A stretch of 64,000 bases of DNA from Croceicoccus naphthovorans (GCF_001028705.1 NZ_CP011770.1:1553501-1617500), one strand, 5' to 3'. Positions 44,516 to 56,285 are shown, counted from the stretch's first letter. The notes: generated by a model from the sequence alone, not told the origin. Numbers and translations: made by a program.

Positions 44516-45478
44516 ATGGGTGAACTCGAAAAGGCCACGGGCCTACAGTCTGTAATGCGCGTAGAGCTGAAGCGCGGCGACCGTGTGCTGAGCGCACGGG
44601 GCGTCGTTTTGCGCCAGCTGATCGCCACCGAAGACCGCTCGATGTTCTCTGATGCCATCGTCGCCCGCGTGCGCGCCATGGCAGAGGATCTGGCCCGCCA
44701 GGTCGGGTTCAAGCTGGCGCAGGCGGCGGGCGAGAAAGACCCGCGAGCATGGGCCGATTCGATTATCGAGCCGCTGGCCGGTGCTCTGATCGACGATCCG
44801 GCAATCGTCGATCATCTCCACTCGGTCGCGCTGGAATGGCAGCTGACCGAATCGATGCAGCGGCGAGCCGGGGTCGATCCGGCGCTGTCGCCTTTGCTTC
44901 AGGCGCTGATCGGTGCGGACGATCCGACAAGTTCGGCGCTGGCTATGGACCTGCTGACTTCGCAAGCCGCGTTTGCGCGCCACCAGCAGCGGATGAGCCT
45001 GCCTGTTACCGAACTGCCGGCCGAAGTGCTCTACGCCTTGCTTGAAACCCTGCGCCACGCAGTTGCCGGCGATCTCGCTTTCGAGGCGCATGCCCGTAAC
45101 ACCGAACACGCCATCCGCGAGGAATACGACGAATCGCAGTGCCGCATCGCGCTGGCCAATCGGCTTGTCGCGGCGCTGGGGGCAGGGGCCTTTGCCGCGC
45201 TGTCGATCACGCATGCTGGCGTGGCCGTGTTCTTGTCCGCGCTGGCTTCCGCCACCGGGGATTCGCGCGATACCGTCGCCGTCGCCACCAGCGAGAGCCA
45301 GCTCGCGCGCCTTGCGCTGTCTTTACGCGCCGCCGGGCTGGGAGACCGAGAAATCGAGCGCGAGTTTTATTCCATCCACCCCGACATTACACTTCCCGAG
45401 GGCTTTGGGCGCCTGCAGGGCGGCGATGCGCGCGCGCTGCTGACCGGGCAGGGAGTTTCGGACGATGGCCGGGGCTGA
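44516..45478 (+). CDS. conserved alpha-helical protein coupled to a kinase-like gene (weak DUF2336 resemblance)
   Basis: A 320-residue, mostly helical, soluble protein with no signal peptide. I do not recognise it firmly. The C-terminal third (VFLSALASATGDSRDTVAVA, then LARLALSLRAAGLG) weakly resembles the DUF2336 proteins of alphaproteobacteria. It overlaps the next gene, a histidine kinase-like protein, by 14 nt, which suggests a functional pair, for example a partner or sensor domain. Start ATG with a GGGTG-like site upstream. Confidence 0.65.
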   Translation: MGELEKATGLQSVMRVELKRGDRVLSARGVVLRQLIATEDRSMFSDAIVARVRAMAEDLARQVGFKLAQAAGEKDPRAWADSIIEPLAGALIDDPAIVDHLHSVALEWQLTESMQRRAGVDPALSPLLQALIGADDPTSSALAMDLLTSQAAFARHQQRMSLPVTELPAEVLYALLETLRHAVAGDLAFEAHARNTEHAIREEYDESQCRIALANRLVAALGAGAFAALSITHAGVAVFLSALASATGDSRDTVAVATSESQLARLALSLRAAGLGDREIEREFYSIHPDITLPEGFGRLQGGDARALLTGQGVSDDGRG

Positions 45479-46808
45479 AACCGCCATCGAAGAGGCGGCC
45501 GTGGAGCCGATCGTCGCGCGCAGCGACGTGGCCGACCGTCTGGTTTCGGCCGACAAGCCGCTGGCCGCGATGCAGGTGGCCTGTGGCGGCGACATTCCCG
45601 GGTTGATCGCCGCGCCAGACCTGCTGGAACTGGTGCGCAAGGCGCGGTCTTTCGAAATGCGGCTCGGTCGTCCGCTGGCGATGCGCCATTCGGGGGGCAG
45701 GCTTGAGGGTTGGGCCGATGTCGTGCCCGATGCCGAGGGGTGCACGATCCGACTGTCCGACTGGCAGGAAACGCTTACCGAGGCGGAGCAGGCCGACGGT
45801 GTTGAAACGCGGCTCGCAATCGAAAACCTGCTGGCGGAAGGCGTGGTCTGGCTCGATTCGGGCCAGCGCGTCGTGGCGATGGAGAGCCAGACCGCCGATC
45901 TTGAAACGATGCTGGGGCGGGCGCGGAGCGAGCGGGGTCAGCACTGGACCCGCCTGTTCGATTTTGCAGGCGGAGAGACGGATACGCCGCCGGTGTGGCA
46001 GGCGCGCGGCGGCATGACGGTGCGCGTGGCCGGATCGGAGCGGGACTGGCATCTTCTGCTGACCCCGGCGCAGTCGGGCTTTCAACTGCTGTTACGTCCA
46101 CTGGGCGAGATCGAGGCGGCGAACCGCCGCGACGATCTGTTGCCGCAGAACCTGCTTAGCGAGATGCTTGGGCCAGCGCTGGTCGATCCGGTTTCACGCA
46201 TCGTGCAGCAGGGAGAGGCGATCCGCGACCGTCTGGCGGGGCCGCTGCCCGACGAGTATCGCGAATATGCAAGCGATATCGTCAGCGCAGGAACGCATTT
46301 ACGCGAACTGGCCGAAGAACTTGGCGATGCGGAGGCGATAGAGCTCGGCACGCTGGAGATCCAGGCCGAGCCGGTGTCGTTGCGCGATACGGCAGAAGCC
46401 GCCTGGCGGTTGTTGCAACGTAGAGCCGAGGCAAGGGGCGTGGCGATCACGCTGGCCGGTGACGAGGTCACGGCGCGGGCGGATCGGCGGCGCTTGCTCC
46501 AGATTTTCCTGAACATCGTTGGCAACGCCATCGATTACGGGCCCGCGCAGGGGCAAGTGGAAATCCACGTTGCGCGCGATGGCGGGCGCACGATCACCAC
46601 GATTTCCGATGAAGGCGAGCCGCTGTCGTCCGAAGAGCGTATTCGCATGTTCGAACAGTTCGAACGGCTTGGCCGCAGCGGCGATACCGGATCGGGCCTT
46701 GGCCTCTACATCTCGTTGATGACGGCCCGCGCGATGGGCGGCGATATAGAGGCAACGGTCGCTGGCGAACGCGGCAACCGCTTTGTGATCACGCTCCCTG
46801 GCGCCTGA
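45465..46808 (+). CDS. histidine kinase-like ATPase lacking the phosphoacceptor histidine
   Basis: A 447-residue protein without membrane helices. Residues 310-447 form a HATPase domain: N box LQIFLNIVGNAIDYG (Asn350, Asn354), G1 region SDEGEP (usual D-x-G-x-G, second Gly lost), F box MFEQFERLG and G2 box GSGLGLYIS. Where the H-box (HELRTPL) should lie, about residues 233-250, the sequence reads LGPALVDPVSRIVQQG with no His, so autophosphorylation in the usual way is unlikely. The N-terminal ~220 residues are of unknown fold, possibly a degenerate PAS-like sensor. Overlaps the preceding gene by 14 nt. No response regulator is adjacent. Confidence 0.75.
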   Translation: MAGAETAIEEAAVEPIVARSDVADRLVSADKPLAAMQVACGGDIPGLIAAPDLLELVRKARSFEMRLGRPLAMRHSGGRLEGWADVVPDAEGCTIRLSDWQETLTEAEQADGVETRLAIENLLAEGVVWLDSGQRVVAMESQTADLETMLGRARSERGQHWTRLFDFAGGETDTPPVWQARGGMTVRVAGSERDWHLLLTPAQSGFQLLLRPLGEIEAANRRDDLLPQNLLSEMLGPALVDPVSRIVQQGEAIRDRLAGPLPDEYREYASDIVSAGTHLRELAEELGDAEAIELGTLEIQAEPVSLRDTAEAAWRLLQRRAEARGVAITLAGDEVTARADRRRLLQIFLNIVGNAIDYGPAQGQVEIHVARDGGRTITTISDEGEPLSSEERIRMFEQFERLGRSGDTGSGLGLYISLMTARAMGGDIEATVAGERGNRFVITLPGA

Positions 46809-47012
46809 TCAGGGGCGGTCGTTCCGCCTGCGAGTGACCCAGACCATCAGCACGCCTGCCGCCGCGGCGATAACGCCATAGGCGGCCCATTCCTTTTCGC
46901 CCAGCATAAAGCTGTTCGCGGGCCACATCACGAGGCCCAGGCCCTGCAGCGTCCAGAGCAGGCCTGAAAGGAAAAGGGCGACGCCGAAGACCCTGATAAG
47001 AACTCTCGGCAT
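46809..47012 (-). CDS. small membrane protein downstream of gltA
   Basis: A 67-residue protein with two helices (about residues 5-30 and 44-60) and a basic tail (RRRNDRP). A clear AAGGAG lies 8 nt before the ATG, and the gene follows the gltA stop by 28 nt, so it is likely translated from the gltX-gltA transcript. It abuts the stop of the kinase-like gene on the other strand. No family recognised. Confidence 0.65.
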   Translation of the reverse strand: MPRVLIRVFGVALFLSGLLWTLQGLGLVMWPANSFMLGEKEWAAYGVIAAAAGVLMVWVTRRRNDRP

Positions 47013-47040
47013 CGCCCTAACTCCTTTTATCTATGCCCGA

Positions 47041-48327
<1,287 letters not shown>

Positions 48328-48342
48328 GTGGGTTCCCTCCAT

Positions 48343-49842
48343 TCATGAATCCGCAGATGCGCCATCCGCCGGGACGTCGACGGCCTGCGCGGCGATGCGC
48401 GCCAGACTCTCTTCGCGTCCAAGCAGAACCAGCACGTCGAATATCCCAGGCGACGTTGCCTGGCCGGTGAGTGCCGCACGCAGCGGCTGTGCCAGCTTGC
48501 CAAGACCGAGATCTTTACGCTCTGCCATGTCCTTGAGGCTGGCTTCGAGCTGCTCGCTAGTCCAATCCGAACAGACTTTCAACTCGGCAAGAATGTCATG
48601 CAATAAGGATCGGGCATCGCTTGTCAGCAGGCCCTGCGCCTTTTCGTCCATGGGCAGCGGGCGTTCGCGGAACAGGAACAAGGCGCCAGCGGCCAGTTCG
48701 TCCAGATTCTTGGCCCGCGCCTTAAGCGACGGCATCGCCTCGATCAGCAGGTCGCGATGCTTGTCGGCGACAAACCCCGTCTCCAGCGCCGCGATGCGCG
48801 GTGCGGCCAGATCGGCAAGGCGCGCATCGTCGGCATCGCGCATGTAAAGGCCGTTCATGTTCGCCAGCTTCTTGAAATCGAAGCGCGACGCGCTCTTGCC
48901 CACGGCAGGCAGGTCGAAGGCGGCGATCGCCTCTTCGCGCGTGAAAAGTTCCTGATCGCCGTGGCCCCAGCCAAGACGAAGCAGGTAGTTGAACACCGCT
49001 TCGGGCAGCAGGCCCAGTTCGTCGCGATAGGCGTCGACGCCCATCGCACCGTGGCGCTTGGACAGCTTTGCCCCGTCCGCCCCGTGGATCAGGGGGATGT
49101 GAGCATAGACCGGTTCGTCCCAACCGCCCTCGATGGCCTGCATCGCGCGATAGATCGGCAATTGGCGGAAAGCGTTGTTCAGGTGGTCGTCACCGCGGAT
49201 GACGTGAGTGACACCCATGTCATGGTCGTCGACCACGACCGCCAGCATATAGGTCGGCGTGCCATCCGACCGCAGAAGGATGTAATCGTCGATCTCGGCA
49301 TTCTTGACGCGAACCTTGCCCTGAACCGCGTCTTCGATGACGGTCTCGCCATCGGTCGGCGTTTTCAGGCGCACGACGTAAGGTGCACCCTCCGGTGCCT
49401 CGGAAGGATCGCGGTCGCGCCAGCGCCCGTCATAGCGCATGGGCAGCTTCTTCTCGCGCTGCTCGGCGCGCATCGCTTCAAGCTCTTCGGCAGTGGCGAA
49501 ACACTTGTAGGCGTGGCCCGCATCAAGCAACGCATGTGCGACCGCAGCATGACGCCCAGCCCGCTGGGACTGGAACACCGGTGTCTCGTCATAGTCGAAG
49601 CCCAGCCAGTCCAGCCCGTCGAGGATGGCGTCGATGGCTGCCTCGGTCGAACGCGCGCGGTCGGTATCCTCGATCCGCAGCAGCGCCTTGCCGCCGTGAT
49701 GGCGTGCATAGAGCCAATTGAACAGCGCCGTGCGAGCGCCGCCGATATGCAGGAAGCCCGTGGGCGAGGGGGCGAAACGCGTGACGACAGGTTTCGCGAC
49801 GCCGTTTGCGTCGGTGACTGTCGCTGCCGTGCCGCTTGCCAT
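48343..49842 (-). CDS. gltX: glutamate--tRNA ligase
   Basis: A 499-residue class I aminoacyl-tRNA synthetase charging tRNA-Glu. The HIGH signature is [13 protein letters not shown] and the KMSKS equivalent is [10 protein letters not shown]. Length is in the usual range. An AAGGAAG lies 10-12 nt before the ATG. The 20 residues before [11 protein letters not shown] are a variable extension. Forms an operon with gltA and is divergent from comEC, with 61 nt between the starts. Confidence 0.96.
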   Translation of the reverse strand: MASGTAATVTDANGVAKPVVTRFAPSPTGFLHIGGARTALFNWLYARHHGGKALLRIEDTDRARSTEAAIDAILDGLDWLGFDYDETPVFQSQRAGRHAAVAHALLDAGHAYKCFATAEELEAMRAEQREKKLPMRYDGRWRDRDPSEAPEGAPYVVRLKTPTDGETVIEDAVQGKVRVKNAEIDDYILLRSDGTPTYMLAVVVDDHDMGVTHVIRGDDHLNNAFRQLPIYRAMQAIEGGWDEPVYAHIPLIHGADGAKLSKRHGAMGVDAYRDELGLLPEAVFNYLLRLGWGHGDQELFTREEAIAAFDLPAVGKSASRFDFKKLANMNGLYMRDADDARLADLAAPRIAALETGFVADKHRDLLIEAMPSLKARAKNLDELAAGALFLFRERPLPMDEKAQGLLTSDARSLLHDILAELKVCSDWTSEQLEASLKDMAERKDLGLGKLAQPLRAALTGQATSPGIFDVLVLLGREESLARIAAQAVDVPADGASADS

Positions 49843-49903
49843 CTGGGTACGCTTCCTTTCAATGCGTCTATCGGGTGGGCCGCAGACGGAAAGGCAGATT
49901 CAG

Positions 49904-52084
49904 ATGGCTGATAATGCCGCCGTTCCAGTCTCGGGCGGAGGGTCGGGCAATTTGCCAGCGCCTTCGCGGTTGCGGCAATGGGGAAGCTTTCGCAATTTGT
50001 CCAGCCCGGACCTTTGGCTGGACCGGGCGGAAATTGCGCTGGCGGACCGCCCTTTCGAAAGGATGCCGTGGATCGCGGTGGCAATGCTGGCGGGCATCGG
50101 CGCTTGGTTTGCTTTACCATCGTCATCAGAATGGTTTATTATCATAGGTTTGTTTGGATTTCTTCCGGGCAGTTCTCAACTTGTGCTGCGCCGTGGAGAT
50201 TATCCTTTCTTGCGCAATGCGGTTGCCGCCCTTGCCATCGCGTTCATTGCCGGGATGTGCATAATCTGGGCGCGATCGGAATTGGTCGGCACGCCTGCGC
50301 TGGGCCGGCCCTTGGTGAAGCAGGCCGCTTTTCGCATTCTGGAACGAGAGGATGATCCGGCAAGAAACCGCGTCCGTCTGGTCGTTTTGGCGCAAATGTC
50401 CAGCGATGCTCCGGTGCGGGCGCGTATTTCGGTGCCGGATCGGTTCGACGCGTCGCAACTGGTCGAAGGGGCTACGGCAGAGGCGCGGCTGCGCCTCGTT
50501 CCGCCAAGTCGAGCCTTGGTTCCCGGCGCTTACGACTATGCCCGCCGTGCGTGGTTCGACGGGATTGCGGCGACGGGATCGGTACTGAGTCAACCTGAAG
50601 TTCTGATCACGGGCCGTGACAAGGCCCCCCGTTCCGTGCGGGACCGCCTGTCGGGCCGGGTTCGGGAGAGGATGGCGGAGGCGGGAGCGGCCCCCTCTGC
50701 GGCGGCTATTGCGGCGACATTGCTGGCCGGAGATCGCACAGGAATGACCAGTGCCGATGCGCAGGCGATGCGCGATGCCGGGCTGTCCCACCTCTTGTCG
50801 ATCAGCGGGCTGCATGTCGGTGCGGTGATCGCCATCGTCTGGTTTTGTGCGATGCGTACACTGGCGCTCTGGCCGTGGCTGGCGCTGCGCGTGCCGCTGC
50901 CGCTTGTCGCGTCCGCCGTTGGGGCCTTGGCCGGGGTTGGCTATACGATCCTGACAGGCGCGGCATTGCCGACCGTTCGCGCCTGCCTGGCTGCGCTTTT
51001 GATACTGGTGGCGCTGTCTTTAGGACGGCAGGCGCTCTCGCTTCGCATAATCGCGCTTGGCGCGATTGCGATCATGTCGTTCTGGCCCGAAGCGGCGATC
51101 GGCCCCAGCTTCCAGATGAGCTTTGCCGCCGTAGTCGCGATCGTCGCATTGCATACCGCGAAGCCCGTCGCCGCCTATCGCGAGGGCGCACAGCGGCGGT
51201 CTTGGTTAAGTCGAACTGCGCGGGGCTTTGTCCTGCTGTTCCTGACCGGATTGGTGATCGAGATTGCGTTGACGCCGCTCGTCCTGTTCCATTTCCACCG
51301 GGCCGGGCTTTACGGCGCGGTCGCCAATCTTGTCGCCATTCCGTTGACCACCCTTGCCATTATGCCGCTGCTCGGCGTGGCGATGCTGGCAGAGGCGGTT
51401 GGGTTGGCCGCGCCGTTCTGGTGGCTCGCGGCGCAGGCAATCGGGGTGCTGTTGAGCTTGGCGCGAGAGGTATCTGCCGCGCCCGGTTCGGTCGGACTGG
51501 CCCCGTTGATCCCTGCATGGATCGTGGTGATGATTGCGGCGGGTGGCTTCTGGATGGCGATCTGGAGCGGGCGGCTTCGGCTTTGGGGCCTTGCGCCCGT
51601 GGCGGTTGGGCTGATTGCCCTGCTCACGTTCCGTCCGCCTGATTTGCTGGTTTCAGAAGACGGCCGTCATGTCGCGCTGGCCGGAAATGATGGCCTGTAC
51701 CTGCTTCGCCCAGACGGAACCTTTGCGCGCGATGCCCTTGCCGAAGTGTCGGGGCACGATCCGGAAGAGCTTGCCGCCGTATCGCATCCGCTGTCGGATT
51801 GGCCCGACGCGCGATGCGACGAGAATTTCTGTGGATTGGCAGCCCAAGACGGCACCACGATCCTGATTGCCAAGGGCTTTGTACGACCTGAGGCAAAGAG
51901 CCTTGCCGCCGCCTGCGCGCAAAGCGACATTGTGATTGCCGAGAATGCATGGCCGGACATCTGCCGCCCGCGTTGGCTGAAACTGGATGGTCGGGAATTG
52001 TCGCGTCGCGGTGGTGCGGCTCTCGATTTCAAAAGCCGCACCGTCCGATATGTCCGTCCGGTCGGCGACCGGCACGGTTGGTGA
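49904..52084 (+). CDS. comEC: ComEC/Rec2-type DNA uptake channel protein without metallo-beta-lactamase active site
   Basis: A 726-residue polytopic membrane protein. An N-terminal DUF4131-like region (about residues 40-200) is followed by the Competence domain, with the hallmark HLLSISGLHVGAVIA and later GAALPTVRACLAALL. The C-terminal ~150 residues occupy the place of the metallo-beta-lactamase nuclease domain but contain no H-x-H-x-D-H motif. If it works in transformation it may act only as the channel. ATG before ADNAAVPVS chosen over an upstream ATG because the earlier frame is antisense to gltX. Convergent with lexA. Confidence 0.85.
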   Translation: MADNAAVPVSGGGSGNLPAPSRLRQWGSFRNLSSPDLWLDRAEIALADRPFERMPWIAVAMLAGIGAWFALPSSSEWFIIIGLFGFLPGSSQLVLRRGDYPFLRNAVAALAIAFIAGMCIIWARSELVGTPALGRPLVKQAAFRILEREDDPARNRVRLVVLAQMSSDAPVRARISVPDRFDASQLVEGATAEARLRLVPPSRALVPGAYDYARRAWFDGIAATGSVLSQPEVLITGRDKAPRSVRDRLSGRVRERMAEAGAAPSAAAIAATLLAGDRTGMTSADAQAMRDAGLSHLLSISGLHVGAVIAIVWFCAMRTLALWPWLALRVPLPLVASAVGALAGVGYTILTGAALPTVRACLAALLILVALSLGRQALSLRIIALGAIAIMSFWPEAAIGPSFQMSFAAVVAIVALHTAKPVAAYREGAQRRSWLSRTARGFVLLFLTGLVIEIALTPLVLFHFHRAGLYGAVANLVAIPLTTLAIMPLLGVAMLAEAVGLAAPFWWLAAQAIGVLLSLAREVSAAPGSVGLAPLIPAWIVVMIAAGGFWMAIWSGRLRLWGLAPVAVGLIALLTFRPPDLLVSEDGRHVALAGNDGLYLLRPDGTFARDALAEVSGHDPEELAAVSHPLSDWPDARCDENFCGLAAQDGTTILIAKGFVRPEAKSLAAACAQSDIVIAENAWPDICRPRWLKLDGRELSRRGGAALDFKSRTVRYVRPVGDRHGW

Positions 52085-52092
52085 AGCGGTGC

Positions 52093-52776
52093 TTAGTGGT
52101 AGCGCCGCAGCAGTCCGGCCAGGCGACCCTGCACCTGAACCTCACTCGGCGCATAGATCTGCGCTTCGTACGATGCATTGGCAGGATCGAGGCGTACCAT
52201 GCCGTTTTCGCGACGCAAGTACTTCAACGTCGCCTCTTCGCCGCGCACCAGCGCCACAATGATCTCGCCATCGCGGGCAACATCGGTCTTGCGGACCAGC
52301 GCGAAATCACCGTCGAAAATCCCGGCTTCGATCATCGAATCGCCCGAAACTTCCAGCGCATAATGCTCGCCAGCACCCAAAAGGGCCGCAGGCACGGGAA
52401 GGGTCTGCGAATCTTCCATCGCCTCGATCGGAACGCCCGCGGCGATCCGGCCATGCAGCGGGATCTCGATAACATCGTTGGCGGGCGAGGGCGCAGGAGC
52501 CTTGGCCTTCGGCATCTCCACCACATTCGACGGCGTCTTTTGCCGTGCGGTCCCGGTCACATCGTCAGGCTGCCGCAAGATCTCCAGCGCACGGGCGCGG
52601 TTCGGCAGGCGACGGATGAACCCACGTTCTTCGAGGGCAGAGATCAACCGGTGCACACCCGACTTCGATTTCAGGTCGAGCGCTTCCTTCATCTCCTCGA
52701 AAGAAGGCGAAATCCCGGTCTCTTCCAGCTTGTGCTGGATAAAATTGAGCAGTTCATGCTGTTTACGGGTCAGCAT
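52093..52776 (-). CDS. lexA: LexA repressor
   Basis: A 227-residue SOS repressor/autopeptidase. The N-terminal winged helix ([17 protein letters not shown] through [14 protein letters not shown]) binds DNA. The cleavage site Ala113-Gly114 lies in [12 protein letters not shown], and the catalytic Ser147 (SGDSM) and Lys185 (ATLKYL) are present. The ATG before LTRKQ is preferred over one two codons upstream because AGGGGA is then 6 nt away and the protein begins as in other LexA proteins. A GTTC-N7-GTTC box 30-44 nt upstream shows autoregulation. Follows moeA on the minus strand. Confidence 0.96.
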   Translation of the reverse strand: MLTRKQHELLNFIQHKLEETGISPSFEEMKEALDLKSKSGVHRLISALEERGFIRRLPNRARALEILRQPDDVTGTARQKTPSNVVEMPKAKAPAPSPANDVIEIPLHGRIAAGVPIEAMEDSQTLPVPAALLGAGEHYALEVSGDSMIEAGIFDGDFALVRKTDVARDGEIIVALVRGEEATLKYLRRENGMVRLDPANASYEAQIYAPSEVQVQGRLAGLLRRYH

Positions 52777-52805
52777 CGTCATTCCCCTATCCGTCGTTCA
52801 AATGC

Positions 52806-52820
52806 GAACGAATAAGGAAC
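52806..52820 (-). promoter_or_regulatory. SOS (LexA) box upstream of lexA
   Basis: On the minus strand the site reads GTTC, seven bases, GTTC (GAAC-N7-GAAC on the plus strand), exactly the direct-repeat LexA operator known for alphaproteobacteria. It lies in the 83-nt gap between moeA and lexA, so lexA has its own SOS-controlled promoter. A partial GTTC at 52796 lies just downstream. Confidence 0.85.
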
Positions 52821-52859
52821 AATTAAGAAACAAAATCGGTATCGTCAAGCGGTCAGCGC

Positions 52860-54044
52860 CTATATGCGGATAACCGAGACCGGTTCCCCTGAGGCAACCG
52901 GTGCAGACGCTGCCGGTCGCACGATCAGGCAATCGGCATTCGCCAATGGAACGAGGGCCCCGCTGTCCTGTACCGAGACTGGCGCAACGCCATCGGGTCC
53001 GAACCGGCCGCGCAGAAATTCGGCGCGCTTGCCCGTGGCGGGTAGGGCGGAGCTGCTTGGCCAACTCTCCCCTACCGGCAAGGCGTTGCCTGCACCCTGC
53101 ATGGCGCGAAGCAAAGGCAGGGCGAACAGATGAGCGGTTACGAATGCGGAAACGGGATTGCCGGGCAGGCCCAGCACGACTTGGGGCCCGCGCGTCGCCA
53201 CCATGATCGGTTTGCCGGGCTTGATCGCGACGCGCCAGAAGTCGACGTCCGCGCCGATGGTCTTGAGCGCGGGCGCAAGCAGATCGTGATCGCCGACCGA
53301 CGCGCCGCCGCTGGTGATCAGGATATCGGCATCGCGTGCCTGTTCCATCGCCTCGGACAGCGCCTCGATCCGGTCCGGCACGGGGCCGATGCGCCGGATG
53401 TTGCCAGTCAGCTGGGCGCAGAGTGCGGCCAGCATCGGACCGTTGCTGGCGGGGATCGCGCCGGGCGCGAGTGCTGTGCCGGGCAGAGCCAGTTCGTCGC
53501 CGCTGTCGATCACCGCCACTTGTGGCTGCCGATGCACGCTGACGGTGGCGTGCCCTCCGCTGATTGCCAAGGCCATGCGGGCGGGTGACATGCGCGATCC
53601 GCTGCCAAGCAGTTGCTCCGCTTTCGAAAAATCGAGACCCGCCTTCCGCACATGACGGTCGAGCGGCTCCGGCGGCTCACCTGCGAAACGCAAGGTATCG
53701 CCGTCCGCCGTGCAATCCTCTTGCACCAGAACGGCATCCGCGTCGTCGGGCAAAAGGGCGCCGGTTGAAATGCGGACTGTTTGGGTCGGTGCGACCGTGC
53801 CCTTGTATGGATGCCCAGCGGCGCTTTCGCCGACGATCCGCCATGGCCCCGGCATGTCGTGGGCTCTTATCGCCCAGCCGTCCATCGCCGATAGCGGCGA
53901 GGCGGGTTGAGTCCGTAGGGCCTTCACTGGTGCCGCAAGGTATCGACCAAGCGTCGCTTCCACCGGAAGCTGTTCGCTAGGTGTTAGCTTGGCGAGGTCC
54001 AGCAGACGCCGCTGTGCTTCCTCAAGGCTGAGCAGGGCTTTCAA
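52860..54044 (-). CDS. moeA: molybdopterin molybdenumtransferase
   Basis: A 394-residue MoeA that inserts molybdate into adenylated molybdopterin. It has the family blocks [40 protein letters not shown] (the MoCF-biosynthesis loop) and [12 protein letters not shown]. Start TTG ([13 protein letters not shown] follows), sharing two bases with the moaC stop and preceded by GGAG. The frame upstream is antisense-like and not used. Follows moaC in the trp/moa operon. Confidence 0.93.
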   Translation of the reverse strand: MKALLSLEEAQRRLLDLAKLTPSEQLPVEATLGRYLAAPVKALRTQPASPLSAMDGWAIRAHDMPGPWRIVGESAAGHPYKGTVAPTQTVRISTGALLPDDADAVLVQEDCTADGDTLRFAGEPPEPLDRHVRKAGLDFSKAEQLLGSGSRMSPARMALAISGGHATVSVHRQPQVAVIDSGDELALPGTALAPGAIPASNGPMLAALCAQLTGNIRRIGPVPDRIEALSEAMEQARDADILITSGGASVGDHDLLAPALKTIGADVDFWRVAIKPGKPIMVATRGPQVVLGLPGNPVSAFVTAHLFALPLLRAMQGAGNALPVGESWPSSSALPATGKRAEFLRGRFGPDGVAPVSVQDSGALVPLANADCLIVRPAASAPVASGEPVSVIRI

Positions 54045-54532
54045 AGCTCCAGGTCCTGATGACCCTCCGCGCGCCAGCGGCCGGATTTGCCGCCATCTTT
54101 TGCGATCAGGCGGACCTCTTCCAGGACCATGCCTTTGTCCAAGGCCTTGGCCATGTCGTAGATTGTAAGGAGTGCGACACAAGTGGCTGTCATCGCTTCC
54201 ATTTCCACACCAGTCCTGGCGGAAATCGCGGCCATTGCAGTCACCCGAAGCGCATCATCCTCGAACGCAAAATCGACCGTCACCGAATCCAGCCCGATCG
54301 GATGGCACAGCGGGATCAATTCGCCCGTCCGCTTCGCCGCCATGATCCCGGCGATCCGCGCCGTGGCCAGCACATCGCCCTTCTTTACCGCACCGTCGCG
54401 GATCGCGGCGAGCGCTTCTGTCGACATGCGAATCCGTCCGCTGGCAACGGCTACACGGCGCGTTTCGGCCTTGCCGCCCACGTCGACCATGCGGGCGTTG
54501 CCCTGATCGTCGAGGTGGGTAAGCCCGCTCAC
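54041..54532 (-). CDS. moaC: cyclic pyranopterin monophosphate synthase
   Basis: A 163-residue MoaC that closes the pyranopterin ring in molybdenum cofactor synthesis. The catalytic region [18 protein letters not shown] is intact, and the N-terminus [20 protein letters not shown] matches the family. GTG start overlapping the trpC stop (GTGA). Part of a run of four-base overlaps from trpE to moeA. Confidence 0.95.
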   Translation of the reverse strand: MSGLTHLDDQGNARMVDVGGKAETRRVAVASGRIRMSTEALAAIRDGAVKKGDVLATARIAGIMAAKRTGELIPLCHPIGLDSVTVDFAFEDDALRVTAMAAISARTGVEMEAMTATCVALLTIYDMAKALDKGMVLEEVRLIAKDGGKSGRWRAEGHQDLEL

Positions 54533-55323
54533 GCCGCGCCTGTCATCAAGGTGCGGGTCGCCGTTTCGACATCGGCTTGCCGCATCAGGCTCTCGCCCAC
54601 GAGGAACGTGCGCACGCCGGAATGCGACAGCCGCAGGCAATCGGTCTGGCTGCTAATTCCACTTTCACCGACCAATAGCGATCCTTCGGGGGCTAGCGGG
54701 GCGAGTCGCTCGGTGTTCGCCAGATCGGTGACGAAGGTGCGCAGGTCGCGGTTGTTGATGCCGATCAGACGAGATTTGAGCTGAGCCGCGCGTTCCATCT
54801 CCGCCTCGTCATGGACTTCGACCAGAACGTCCATTTCGCGTTCCATCGCGGCCATCTCGATTTCCCCCATCTGCGCATCGGACAGCGCGGCAACGATGAT
54901 CAGGATTGCGTCGGCCCCGATCGAGCGGGCCTCGGCCACTTGCCACGGATCGACCATGAAATCCTTGCGCAGCACCGGCAGGGTGCAGGCCTTGCGCGCA
55001 GCGATCAGGTAATCCTCATGCCCCTGAAAAAAGGGCGCGTCAGTCAGAACCGAGAGGCAGGTTGCGCCACCGGCGGCATAATCGCGCGCATGATCTTCGG
55101 GGCTGAAATCTTTCCTTATGAGGCCTTTGGACGGAGAAGCTTTCTTCACTTCTGCGATCAGGGCGAACCCGTCGGCGGCAGCCTCGCGCAGGCGCGCCTC
55201 GAACCCGCGGACCGGTTCGCGGGTCAGCGCCTCTGCATCGAGGTCGGCCAGCGTAAGCGAGGCCTTTCGCTCTTTGACCTCTGCGCGTTTGGTGTCGCAG
55301 ATTTCGATCAGTTTGTTCGTCAT
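54529..55323 (-). CDS. trpC: indole-3-glycerol phosphate synthase
   Basis: A 264-residue TIM-barrel enzyme converting CdRP to indole-3-glycerol phosphate. Catalytic blocks: [38 protein letters not shown] and [11 protein letters not shown] overlaps the trpD stop (ATGA). Monofunctional, not fused to TrpF as in E. coli. Confidence 0.96.
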   Translation of the reverse strand: MTNKLIEICDTKRAEVKERKASLTLADLDAEALTREPVRGFEARLREAAADGFALIAEVKKASPSKGLIRKDFSPEDHARDYAAGGATCLSVLTDAPFFQGHEDYLIAARKACTLPVLRKDFMVDPWQVAEARSIGADAILIIVAALSDAQMGEIEMAAMEREMDVLVEVHDEAEMERAAQLKSRLIGINNRDLRTFVTDLANTERLAPLAPEGSLLVGESGISSQTDCLRLSHSGVRTFLVGESLMRQADVETATRTLMTGAA

Positions 55324-56285
55324 GCCTTTACCGTATCGATCCAGCAATTGAGCAGCGCGTTGGCCAGCCCCTTGTCGATGGCTTCGGCTGCTTCCTCCGC
55401 CCCGGCGGGTAAGTTGTCCGCTTCCCCCGCAACCCAAAGCGCGGCGGCGGCATTCAGCACGACCGCATCGCGATAGGCACCGGATTCGCCTTGTAACAGA
55501 CGGCGCAGTGCCAATGCGTTATAATCGGGATCGCCACCCTTGATCGTGTCGAGTGGATGACGGGCAAGTCCTGCATCCTCTGGCACCAATTCGGCGGGCG
55601 CATCGAATCCGACGCCTTCGACCCGACTCGGCCCGGCGATCGAGAGTTCGTCCAGACCTTCCATTCCCGAAACCACCAGTGCGCGGTCTGTGCCCAGCAA
55701 ACGCATCGCTTCGGCATAAAGCGGTACGATATCGGGGTGCGCAACGCCGACCAGCTGGTGGCGGACGCTTGCCGGATTAGCCAGAGGACCAGTCAGGTTG
55801 AAGATCGTGCGCCGGCCCAAGGCCTTGCGGATCGGTGCGATGCGGGCCAGCGCCGGATGGTGCGCCTGTGCGAACAGGAAGGCGATGCCCAGATCGGGCA
55901 AGGTTGCCTCAGCCTGATGTCCTGCGCGGGCAAGGTCCAGACCCAGCGTTTCCAGCGTATCCGCACCGCCAGCCTTGCTCGAGGCCGCGCGGTTGCCGTG
56001 TTTCGCCACGGGCACGCCGCAAGCGGCGACCACAAGGGCGACGGCGGTCGAAACGTTCAGCGAGTGCTGCCCATCGCCGCCTGTGCCGCAGACGTCGATG
56101 GCGTTGTCGGGTGCGGCAACGGTAAGCATCCGCGCACGCATCGCGCGAACTGCGCCGGCGACTTCCTCTGCAGTCTCGCCGCGATCAGCCATCTCAACCA
56201 ACAGGTCGGCAATCGCATCGTCGACCATCTGCCCATCGAGCATCTGGCCGAACAGCGCCTCTGTCTCCGCCATCGAATAACTCAT
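55320..56285 (-). CDS. trpD: anthranilate phosphoribosyltransferase
   Basis: A 321-residue transferase joining anthranilate and [20 protein letters not shown] carries the PRPP loop, and [19 protein letters not shown] follows the conserved HGNR-x2-SS block. Slightly shorter than the usual 330-345. Separate from TrpG. Four-base overlaps with trpG and trpC. Confidence 0.96.
   Translation of the reverse strand: MSYSMAETEALFGQMLDGQMVDDAIADLLVEMADRGETAEEVAGAVRAMRARMLTVAAPDNAIDVCGTGGDGQHSLNVSTAVALVVAACGVPVAKHGNRAASSKAGGADTLETLGLDLARAGHQAEATLPDLGIAFLFAQAHHPALARIAPIRKALGRRTIFNLTGPLANPASVRHQLVGVAHPDIVPLYAEAMRLLGTDRALVVSGMEGLDELSIAGPSRVEGVGFDAPAELVPEDAGLARHPLDTIKGGDPDYNALALRRLLQGESGAYRDAVVLNAAAALWVAGEADNLPAGAEEAAEAIDKGLANALLNCWIDTVKA

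Noticed and set aside
48328..48342. Upstream in-frame ATG as start of gltA
   Set aside because: It lies within the GGAGGG ribosome site; the downstream GTG has correct spacing and gives the family length.
52796..52809. GTTC-N6-GAAC inverted repeat next to lexA as a second operator
   Set aside because: Spacing does not match the alphaproteobacterial direct-repeat box or the GAAC-N4-GTTC type; likely chance overlap with the true box.
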